Positions 38,619 to 45,996 of a stretch of DNA of 64,000 nucleotides are shown one piece after another. The stretch comes from Pseudomonadota bacterium (GTDB taxonomy: Bacteria; Pseudomonadota; Gammaproteobacteria; Burkholderiales; Burkholderiaceae_F): NCBI GenBank assembly GCA_029778535.1, contig JAKOQB010000041.1, forward strand, positions 124,001-188,000, read 5' to 3'. How positions within the stretch are numbered: the first letter of the stretch is position 1; each line of letters begins with the position of its first letter. Made by a program: the position numbers and the translations under genes. The notes below the pieces were generated by a model. The model saw only the letters and a list, made by a program, of their open reading frames with translations. It searched no databases and was not told where the DNA came from.

Positions 38619-39530
38619 ATGTTGATCCGATCCGTCGCCGGCGCGCTGTGTGCGGCGTGGCTTGCCGCATCGTTCGCCCAGGGCCCGGCCGCCGCCGACA
38701 CCACGGCGCCGCAGCGCGGCTTCATGTGGGAGGCGCGCAAGGGCGAGCGCCGCGTGCTGCTGCTCGGCACGATCCATGTCGGCAGGGCACAGTTCGATTC
38801 GCCCGGCCCGCAGATCCTCGCCCGCCTGCAGCGCGCCGATGTGATCGCGGTCGAGGCCGACGTGTCGGAAGCGGCGCGCGTGGCGCCGATCGTGCAGCGG
38901 CTCGCCTACTACGCCAAGGACGAGCCCGGCCTCGACGCGCGCGCGCCGGCGCTGAAACCGCGGCTGCAGGAGTTCGCCCGCAAGGACGGGCTGTCGGCGG
39001 AGCTGTTCTGGCGCATGAAGCCGTGGATGGTCGCCAACACGCTGGTCGTGATCGAGGCCACACGGCTCGGCTTCAGCCCGGCGTACGCGACCGAGGCGTT
39101 CCTGTTCGACTTCGCGCGCAGGAACGGCAAGCCGATCGTCGAGATCGAGAGCATCGAGGAGCAGTTGCGGCTGTTCGACAGCGCGCCCGAATCAACCCAG
39201 ATCGCGTATCTGAAGCAGGCGCTCGACGCGATCGACAACGGCAGCAGCCAGGACGAGATCACGCGGCTCGCGCGCGCGTGGGACACGCGCGACGGCGCCG
39301 AGATGGAACGCCTGCTCGCCAGGATGCGCGCCGAAAAGGGCGTGGCGGAGCGCTTCGTCGTCGATCGGATCATCGACGGCCGCCATCCGCGCATGGTCGA
39401 CGCGATCGAGCGCTACGCCGCCAGCGGCAGGCTGCACGTGGTCGCCGTCGGCACGCTGCACTACTTCGGGCCGAACGGCCTGCTCGAGCTGCTGAAGCGG
39501 CGCGGCTACGCGATCGACCCGGTTTCCTGA
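38619..39530 (+). CDS. TraB/GumN-family protein
   Basis: FMWEARKGERRVLLLGTIHVGRAQF...VEADVS...LHVVAVGTLHYFGPNGLLELLKRRGY. Confidence 0.9.
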   Translation: MLIRSVAGALCAAWLAASFAQGPAAADTTAPQRGFMWEARKGERRVLLLGTIHVGRAQFDSPGPQILARLQRADVIAVEADVSEAARVAPIVQRLAYYAKDEPGLDARAPALKPRLQEFARKDGLSAELFWRMKPWMVANTLVVIEATRLGFSPAYATEAFLFDFARRNGKPIVEIESIEEQLRLFDSAPESTQIAYLKQALDAIDNGSSQDEITRLARAWDTRDGAEMERLLARMRAEKGVAERFVVDRIIDGRHPRMVDAIERYAASGRLHVVAVGTLHYFGPNGLLELLKRRGYAIDPVS

Positions 39531-40183
39531 TGCGGCTGCAGATCGCCGGCGGCTGGCGCCTGCTCGCGCAGCGCGCCGCCCTCATCGAATCGTCCGCGAG
39601 CCTGGTCGTCGCCGACGCGCACTTCGGCAAGGCCGCCGCGTTCCGCGCGCGCGGCGTGCCGGTGCCGCGCGGCACGACCGGCGACAACCTCGCGCGCCTT
39701 GCCGAACTGATCGAACGCGTGCAGGCGCGCCGGCTGGTGCTGCTCGGCGATCTCTTCCACGCGCGCGAGTCGCACGCGCGGCCGACACTCGACGCGATGC
39801 GCGCGTGGCGCCAGCGGCACGCCGCGCTCGAGATCGTGCTGGTCGAGGGCAATCACGACCGCCACGCCGGTGCGCCGCCGATCGAACTCGGCATCCGCGT
39901 CGAGGCCGAGCCCTGGCGCAGCGACAGCTTCGCGTTCTGCCATCACCCGCAGCGGATCGCGGGCGAGACGGTCGTCGCCGGACATCTGCACCCGTGCGTG
40001 CGCCTGAACGGTCGCGCCGATCAGAGCGTGCGGCTGCCGTGCTTCTGGCTGCGCGACGGACTGGTCGTGCTGCCAGCGTTCGGCGAATTCACCGGCGGTA
40101 CCACGATCGCGCGCGAAGACGGCGACCGCGTGGTCGCGATCGCCGACGACAGGCTGTTCGAGATTCCTAACTGCGCGGCGTGA
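39530..40183 (+). CDS. pdeM: Ligase-associated DNA damage response endonuclease PdeM-like metallophosphoesterase
   Basis: LVVADAHFGKAAAFRARGVPVPRGTT, LLGDLFHARESH, VEGNHDRHAG, VVAGHLHPCVRL. Confidence 0.88.
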   Translation: MRLQIAGGWRLLAQRAALIESSASLVVADAHFGKAAAFRARGVPVPRGTTGDNLARLAELIERVQARRLVLLGDLFHARESHARPTLDAMRAWRQRHAALEIVLVEGNHDRHAGAPPIELGIRVEAEPWRSDSFAFCHHPQRIAGETVVAGHLHPCVRLNGRADQSVRLPCFWLRDGLVVLPAFGEFTGGTTIAREDGDRVVAIADDRLFEIPNCAA

Positions 40184-40973
40184 ACACGTAGGCGTCCAGC
40201 GCCAGCACGCCGCTGTCGACGCCGAGGTCGATGCGCTCAACGCTCGGCTGCGGCCCGGCGGCGCCGAAGGCGAACGGCAGCGGCAGGAAGTGCTCGTCGC
40301 TCGGATGCGCGCGCTGTGCATGCGGCGCCTCCTCGGACCAGCGCGCGATGCGGTCGGCATCCTGGTCGCGCAGCGCCGCATCGACCCAGGCGCGGAATTC
40401 GTCCACGTACGGCGCGGTCGCGCCTTCCGTGACGTGCATCCGGTGGCGGCGCGCGAACTCGATCCACTCGCGCAGGTTGTGCGTCATGTGGCCGGAGCCG
40501 ATGATCAGCACGCCTTCGCTCGCCAGCGGCGCGAGTAGCCGGCCGACGCGCAGCGTGTGCGCGGCGGGAAGCTGCGTCTGCAGCGACAGTTGCACCACCG
40601 GCACGTCGGCGTCGGGATACATGTGCCGCAGCGGCACCCAGGCGCCGTGGTCAAGCCCCCGGCAACCGTTGGCGCTTGCCGGGATGCCGGCCGCCTTCAG
40701 CAGTTCGATCGCGCGCTGCGCGACCTCGGGCGCGCCGGGCGCCGGATAGCGCAGCTTATACAGCTCGTCCGGAAAGCCGCCGAAGTCGTGAATCGTTTCC
40801 GGCCGGGTGCTCGTCGTCAGCATCGGCCATTCGCTGTCCCAGTGCGCCGACGCGATCAGCACCGCGCGCGGCTTTCCGATCCGCTCGCCGAGCCGCACCC
40901 AGCCGGCGCCCGCTCGCCCCGCCTGCAGCGCATGCATGGGCGATCCGTGGGAGAGGAAGAGGGTGGCGAGCAT
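40167..40973 (-). CDS. 4,5-DOPA-extradiol-dioxygenase-like (LigB family)
   Basis: ATLFLSHGSPMHALQ, SAHWDSEWPMLTTSTRPETIHDFGGFPDELYKLRYPAPG, DHGAWVPLRHMYPDADVPVVQLSL. Confidence 0.93.
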   Translation of the reverse strand: MLATLFLSHGSPMHALQAGRAGAGWVRLGERIGKPRAVLIASAHWDSEWPMLTTSTRPETIHDFGGFPDELYKLRYPAPGAPEVAQRAIELLKAAGIPASANGCRGLDHGAWVPLRHMYPDADVPVVQLSLQTQLPAAHTLRVGRLLAPLASEGVLIIGSGHMTHNLREWIEFARRHRMHVTEGATAPYVDEFRAWVDAALRDQDADRIARWSEEAPHAQRAHPSDEHFLPLPFAFGAAGPQPSVERIDLGVDSGVLALDAYVFTPRS

Positions 40974-40994
40974 CATGCAGAGTCCGATCATGGC

Positions 40995-41046
40995 GGTCCC
41001 GCAGGGACCGGCCCTCGCCCTCGTGGAGGGAGAGGGTTGGGTGAGG
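40995..41046. repeat. Intergenic hairpin repeat
   Basis: GGTCCC-GCA-GGGACC followed by CCCTCGCCCTCGTGGAGGGAGAGGG, related to 15625-15662. Confidence 0.55.
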
Positions 41047-41083
41047 GAGCCGTTGACCTCGGCGAAGCTGTAGGGCTGGCCGG

Positions 41084-41692
41084 TTACTTGGCCAGCCCTT
41101 CAGCCTTCAATGCCTCCTGCACCTTCGGCCGCGCGGCGACGCGCTTCATGTAATCGGCGAGCACCGGCCACTTGGACAGATCGATGCCGGTCCACTGGCA
41201 CCAGTTCACGGTGGTGAACAGATACGCGTCGGCGACGGTGAACTGCCTGCCCATCAGGTAGTCCTTGCCCTTGAGCTCCTGATTGAGCCAGTCGAAGCGG
41301 CCCGCGAGCTTGTCGCGCTGGCGCTGCTTGATGTCGTCGGACGCGGTCGGGTCGAACAGCGGCGAGAACTGCTTGTGGATCTCGGACGTGATGAAGTTGA
41401 GCCACTCCTGCAGCCGATAGCGCTCGAGCGTGCCGTTGGCGGGCGCCAGCCCGCTGGCCGGCGCCTTGTCCGCGAGGTACTGCACGATCGCCGGGCCCTC
41501 GGTCAGCACCTGGCCGTCGTCGAGCTGCAGCGCCGGCACGTAGCCCTTGGCGTTGATCTTGCGGTAGTCGCCGCCGCCTTCCATTTCCTTGGTCTTGGTG
41601 TTGACCTTGACCGGGGTGAAGGCCAAATTGGCTTCGCGCAGCACGATGTGCGGGGACAGCGAGCAGGCGCCGGGGGACATGTAAAGCTTCAT
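41084..41692 (-). CDS. Glutathione S-transferase family protein
   Basis: MKLYMSPGACSLSPHIVLREANLAFTPVKVN...KGYVPALQLDDGQVLTEGPAIVQYLAD. Confidence 0.95.
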   Translation of the reverse strand: MKLYMSPGACSLSPHIVLREANLAFTPVKVNTKTKEMEGGGDYRKINAKGYVPALQLDDGQVLTEGPAIVQYLADKAPASGLAPANGTLERYRLQEWLNFITSEIHKQFSPLFDPTASDDIKQRQRDKLAGRFDWLNQELKGKDYLMGRQFTVADAYLFTTVNWCQWTGIDLSKWPVLADYMKRVAARPKVQEALKAEGLAK

Positions 41693-41725
41693 TGCGAAAC
41701 TCCTTTCAGGTCGATACGAAACCGG

Positions 41726-42169
41726 TCAGGCGCGCTGCAGGCGCGACGCGGCGCGTTGGTTGAAGAACTTCGTGCCGAGCGCGTAGGCGCCGTCGCCGAG
41801 CAGCACTTGCGCTACCAGCGCGGCGGTCCAGAACGCCGGGTATTCCCAGCCGCCGCCCTTGGCGCTGAATACCCAGCCGTTGCCGGAGTGCGCCCACAAC
41901 GCGCCGAGCAGGATCGGCACCATCGCCGCGGCCACGTAGCGGCTGCCGACGCCGAGTACGAGCAGCGCGCCGCCGGTGAGTTCCGCGGCGAACACCACGT
42001 ATCCGAGGAAAGGGGGCAGGCCGAGCGAGCCGAAGAACTGCGCGGTGCCGGGCAGCGTGAAGACCAGCAGTTTCAGCATCGCATGCGCGATCAGCGCCAC
42101 GCCGAGCGTGACGCGCAAGACGAAAGTACCCAGGGCGGCCGCTTGGCCGGTGGAAGTCAAAGCATTCAT
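41726..42169 (-). CDS. DoxX-family membrane protein
   Basis: FVLRVTLGVALIAHAMLKLLVFTLPGTAQFFGSLGLPPFLGYVVFAAELTGGALLVLG. Confidence 0.92.
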   Translation of the reverse strand: MNALTSTGQAAALGTFVLRVTLGVALIAHAMLKLLVFTLPGTAQFFGSLGLPPFLGYVVFAAELTGGALLVLGVGSRYVAAAMVPILLGALWAHSGNGWVFSAKGGGWEYPAFWTAALVAQVLLGDGAYALGTKFFNQRAASRLQRA

Positions 42170-42235
42170 GTCTACCTCCTCAGAGCGTTTCGGGACCGGA
42201 GGCGCACATCGGTGCGCCATGGATGCGGACTGTAG

Positions 42236-42256
42236 TTATCCGCGTTTCCGGGATAA
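42236..42256. promoter_or_regulatory. Dyad TTATCC-N9-GGATAA in the doxX/lysR divergent region
   Basis: TTATCCGCGTTTCCGGGATAA; related half-sites TCCCGAAATTCAGGATAAT follow. Confidence 0.55.
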
Positions 42257-42304
42257 ATAGCCTTGGACGCGAAAATCTGTCCCGAAATTCAGGATAATCG
42301 CCGC

Positions 42305-43255
42305 GTGGACCGATTTGCCGCCATGCAGGCCTTCGTCCGGGTCGTCGAGACCGGCAGCTTCGTGCGCGCGGCCGAGCGGATGGGGATATCGACCTCGTCG
42401 CTGTCGCGGCTGGTGGCGGACCTCGAGTCGCACCTGCACGCGCGGTTGCTGAACCGCACGACGCGCAAGCTGTCGCTGACGGAAACGGGGCAGGCGTTCT
42501 ACGAGCGCTGCGTGCAGTTGCTGGCCGATCTGGACGAGGCCGAGTCATTCGCGTCGCGCGCGACCGCGCAGGCGCACGGCACGATCCGGCTCACCTGCCC
42601 GCACAACCTGGCCGCGCAGCCGCTGGCGCCGGCGATCGCGAGCTTCATCGCGCGCCACCCGGCGGTGCGGTTCGACGTCAACGTGTCCGATCGCGTGGTC
42701 GATCTGGTCGAGGAAGGCTTCGACCTCGCGATCCGCGTCGGCGCGGTGCGCGGCGAGCTGCTGGTCGCGCGCAAGCTCGGCGCGACCGAGCTGGTGCTGT
42801 GCGCGGCGCCGTCGTATCTGGCTGCGCACGGCGCGCCGAAGGTGCCGGCCGATCTGGCGCGGCATCAGGTGATGACCTACGCGTATTCGCCGACGCCGCG
42901 CACGTGGCAGTTGCGCGATGCGGACGGCCGGTCGCACGAGGTGCACGTGCAGGGACCGCTGCACGCCAACAGCGGCGAGCTGGCGATCGGCGCCGCGGTG
43001 GCCGGGCTCGGCATCGTCTTCGAACCCGCGGATATGGTCGGGCCCGCACTGGCCGACGGCCGGCTCGTGCGCGTGCTGCCTGGCTATCGCGGGTCGACGC
43101 TGGACATCTGGGCCGTGTATCCGAGCCGCCGCCACCTGTCGGCCAAGGTGCGGCTGTTTGTCGCGCATCTGGCCGAGGTGTTCGCCGCCGCGCCGGCCGC
43201 CTCGGCGTCGGCGTCGCCGCGGCCCCGCCGCGCGGGCGGCCGCAAAGGCGCCTGA
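42305..43255 (+). CDS. LysR-family transcriptional regulator
   Basis: GTG start, DRFAAMQAFVRVVETGSFVRAAERMGISTSSLSRLVADLESHLHARLLNRTTRKLSLTETG. Confidence 0.94.
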   Translation: MDRFAAMQAFVRVVETGSFVRAAERMGISTSSLSRLVADLESHLHARLLNRTTRKLSLTETGQAFYERCVQLLADLDEAESFASRATAQAHGTIRLTCPHNLAAQPLAPAIASFIARHPAVRFDVNVSDRVVDLVEEGFDLAIRVGAVRGELLVARKLGATELVLCAAPSYLAAHGAPKVPADLARHQVMTYAYSPTPRTWQLRDADGRSHEVHVQGPLHANSGELAIGAAVAGLGIVFEPADMVGPALADGRLVRVLPGYRGSTLDIWAVYPSRRHLSAKVRLFVAHLAEVFAAAPAASASASPRPRRAGGRKGA

Positions 43256-43327
43256 CCGCGCCGCACCAATAGACGCGACCCTCTAATCCGTGCCCGCGGC
43301 GGCGCCGGAAGCTGCGCAGGAAATAGT

Positions 43328-43357
43328 ACGATCGTTCGCAATTCAACGAACGATCGT
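43328..43357. promoter_or_regulatory. Perfect 11-bp inverted repeat, candidate TetR autoregulatory operator
   Basis: ACGATCGTTCG-N8-CGAACGATCGT, 12 bp before the TetR ATG. Confidence 0.75.
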
Positions 43358-43369
43358 TTTCCCGTCGCG

Positions 43370-44068
43370 ATGTCCGTCGCCACCCTGCTGCAGACTCTGG
43401 CCGGCCGCGCCCCGGGCGCGGGCGCGCGCAAGGGCGATTTCACGCGCGCGGCGATTCTCGAAGCGGCGCTGGCGATCGCGCGCCGCGACGGCCTCGAGGG
43501 GCTGACGATCGGCGCGCTGGCCGACCGCATGCGGATGAGCAAGAGCGGCGTGTTCGCGCATTTCGGCGCGCGCGAGGAACTGCAGCTCGCGGTGCTGAAG
43601 GAATACGCGCTGCGCTTCGTCGACGAGGTGCTGCGGCCGGCGGTGCGGAAGCCGCGCGGGTTGCCGCGGCTGGAGGCGATCCTTGCCAACTGGCTGAAGC
43701 TGCTGGCGCGCGAAGTCGAGCAGGGCTGCCTGATGATCGGCGGCGCGAGCGAATACGACGATCGCCCCGGGCCGCTGCAGGACGCGATGGTCGCGATCAT
43801 CGGCGGCTGGCGCGACGAACTCGTGCGCGCGATCGCGGCCGCGAAAGAATCCGGCGACTTGCGCGACGACATCGATCCGCGCCAGTTGGCGTTCGAGATC
43901 TACGGCGTGATGCTCGCGTTCCACCAGTCCGCGCGGCTGCTGCACGCCGGCGACAGCTATAAGCGCGCGCGCGCGGCGCTGGCGCGCGTGCTGAGCGACG
44001 CGCAACCGGCGCGCTGCCCCGCAGTCAAACCCGCACTCACCCGCCGCCCGTCCCGGCGCGGCACGTAG
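43370..44068 (+). CDS. TetR/AcrR-family transcriptional regulator
   Basis: RAAILEAALAIARRDGLEGLTIGALADRMRMSKSGVFAHFGAREELQLAVL HTH. Confidence 0.95.
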   Translation: MSVATLLQTLAGRAPGAGARKGDFTRAAILEAALAIARRDGLEGLTIGALADRMRMSKSGVFAHFGAREELQLAVLKEYALRFVDEVLRPAVRKPRGLPRLEAILANWLKLLAREVEQGCLMIGGASEYDDRPGPLQDAMVAIIGGWRDELVRAIAAAKESGDLRDDIDPRQLAFEIYGVMLAFHQSARLLHAGDSYKRARAALARVLSDAQPARCPAVKPALTRRPSRRGT

Positions 44069-44080
44069 CAAGGAGCCCGC

Positions 44081-45892
44081 ATGGCCATCTACAACCCCCC
44101 CTCGCGCGACCAGCGGTTCGTGATTCACGAAGTGCTGGGCGCGGTCGACGAATACAAGGCGATGCCGCGCCACGCCGAGGTCGACGCCGACATCGTCAAT
44201 CAGGTGCTCGAAGAAGCGGGCAAGTTCTGCGCCGAGGTGCTGCTGCCGATCAACCAGTCCGGCGACCTGGAAGGCTGCAGCTTCGACCCGGACACGCACT
44301 CGGTGCGCGCGCCGCAGGGCTTCCGCGCCGCCTACGACCGGTTCCGCGCCGCGCACTGGCAGGGGCTGGCGGCGGAGACCGAGTACGGCGGCCAAGGGCT
44401 GCCGCACCTGCTGCAGATCGCGCTGTACGAAATGCAGTACTCGACCAACCAGTCGTGGGCGATGTATCCGGGGCTCACCGTCGGCGCCTACGAGTGCCTG
44501 CTGGTGCACGGGTCGAAGGCGCAGAAGGATCTGTACCTGCCCAAGCTCGCGTCGGGCGAATGGACCGGCACGATGTGCCTGACCGAGCCGCACTGCGGCA
44601 CCGATCTCGGCATGCTGCGCACCAAGGCCGAGCCGCAAGCCGACGGCAGCTACAAGCTCAGCGGCGAAAAGATCTTCATTTCGGCCGGCGAGCACGACCT
44701 CGCGGACAACATCGTGCATCTGGTGCTGGCGCGCCTGCCGGACGCGCCGGCCGGAACCAAGGGGATTTCGCTGTTCGTGGTGCCGAAGTTCGTGCCGGTC
44801 GGCAAGGCCTGGGATGCGAAGGTCGGTGCGCGCAACAAGCTGTACTGCGGCGGCATCGAGGACAAGATGGGCATCCACGGCAACGCGACCTGCCAGATCA
44901 TCCTCGACGGCGCGACGGGCTGGATGGTGGGCGAGCCGAACAAGGGCCTGAACGCGATGTTCGTGATGATGAACGGCGCACGGCTCGCGGTCGGCGTGCA
45001 GGGGCTCGGCATCACAGAGGCCGCGTACCAGAATGCGGTCGCGTATGCGCGCGACCGCATCCAGGGCCGCTCGCTGTCGGGCGCCAAGCAACCCGACAAG
45101 CCGGCCGACCCGATCATCGTGCACGCCGACGTGCGGCGCATGCTGTTGACCGCGCGCGCCTACGCCGAGGGCGGGCGCGCGTTTTCGTACTGGGTCGCGC
45201 TGCAGGCCGACAAGCAGCTGCACCATCCGGACGAGGGCGAGCGCAAGTTCGGCGCCGACATGATGGCGCTGATGACGCCGGTGGTGAAGGCGTTCCTGAC
45301 CGACAACGGTTACCAGTGCGCGACCGAGTGCATGCAGGTGCTCGGCGGCCACGGCTACATCCGCGCCAACGGCATGGAGCAGCTGGTGCGCGACGCCCGC
45401 ATCAACATGATCTACGAGGGCACCAACGGTATCCAGGCGCTGGATCTCATCGGCCGCAAGGTGCTGATGGACAACGGTGCCAGGCTGCGCAAGTTCGGTG
45501 CGCTGGTGCAGAAATTCGTCGAGGAGCACGGCACTTCGACCGCGATGAATGAATTCGTCACGCCGCTGGCGGACCTCGGCGACAAGGTGACGAAGCTGAC
45601 GATGGAACTCGGGATGAAGGCGTTTGCGAACCGGGACGAGGCCGGCGCGGCGGCCACCAGCTACCTGCGCGTGATCGGCCATCTGTGCTTCGCCTACTTC
45701 TGGGCGCGGATGGCGCGCGTGGCCCTGACGCGGATCAAGGAAGACGGCGCCAAGGTCGATCCCTTCTACACCGCCAAGCTAGCGGTCGCGCGCTTCTACT
45801 TCCAGCGCCTGTTGCCGGAGACCGCGTATCACATCCGTGCGGCACGCTCCGGCGCGAAGAACGTGATGGAATTGCCGGCGGAGCTCTTTTGA
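44081..45892 (+). CDS. Acyl-CoA dehydrogenase (long form, C-terminal extension)
   Basis: GTMCLTEPHCGTDLGMLRTKAEP, GGHGYIRANGMEQLVRDARINMIYEGTNGIQALDLIGRK. Confidence 0.95.
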   Translation: MAIYNPPSRDQRFVIHEVLGAVDEYKAMPRHAEVDADIVNQVLEEAGKFCAEVLLPINQSGDLEGCSFDPDTHSVRAPQGFRAAYDRFRAAHWQGLAAETEYGGQGLPHLLQIALYEMQYSTNQSWAMYPGLTVGAYECLLVHGSKAQKDLYLPKLASGEWTGTMCLTEPHCGTDLGMLRTKAEPQADGSYKLSGEKIFISAGEHDLADNIVHLVLARLPDAPAGTKGISLFVVPKFVPVGKAWDAKVGARNKLYCGGIEDKMGIHGNATCQIILDGATGWMVGEPNKGLNAMFVMMNGARLAVGVQGLGITEAAYQNAVAYARDRIQGRSLSGAKQPDKPADPIIVHADVRRMLLTARAYAEGGRAFSYWVALQADKQLHHPDEGERKFGADMMALMTPVVKAFLTDNGYQCATECMQVLGGHGYIRANGMEQLVRDARINMIYEGTNGIQALDLIGRKVLMDNGARLRKFGALVQKFVEEHGTSTAMNEFVTPLADLGDKVTKLTMELGMKAFANRDEAGAAATSYLRVIGHLCFAYFWARMARVALTRIKEDGAKVDPFYTAKLAVARFYFQRLLPETAYHIRAARSGAKNVMELPAELF

Positions 45893-45895
45893 AAG

Positions 45896-45989
45896 CCGTT
45901 GTTCGTTGTCCGTCGCTCGTTGCCCGTTGACCACAGCACACGGAGCTCCAAACGGACAACGGACAACGGGGAACGGACAACGAACGAGG
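45896..45989. repeat. Imperfect 33-bp inverted repeat built from CGTTGTCCGTT/AACGGACAACG units
   Basis: Reverse complement of the left part and the segment starting at 45957 agree at 27 of 33 positions by hand alignment. Confidence 0.7.
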
Positions 45990-45996
45990 AGAACTC

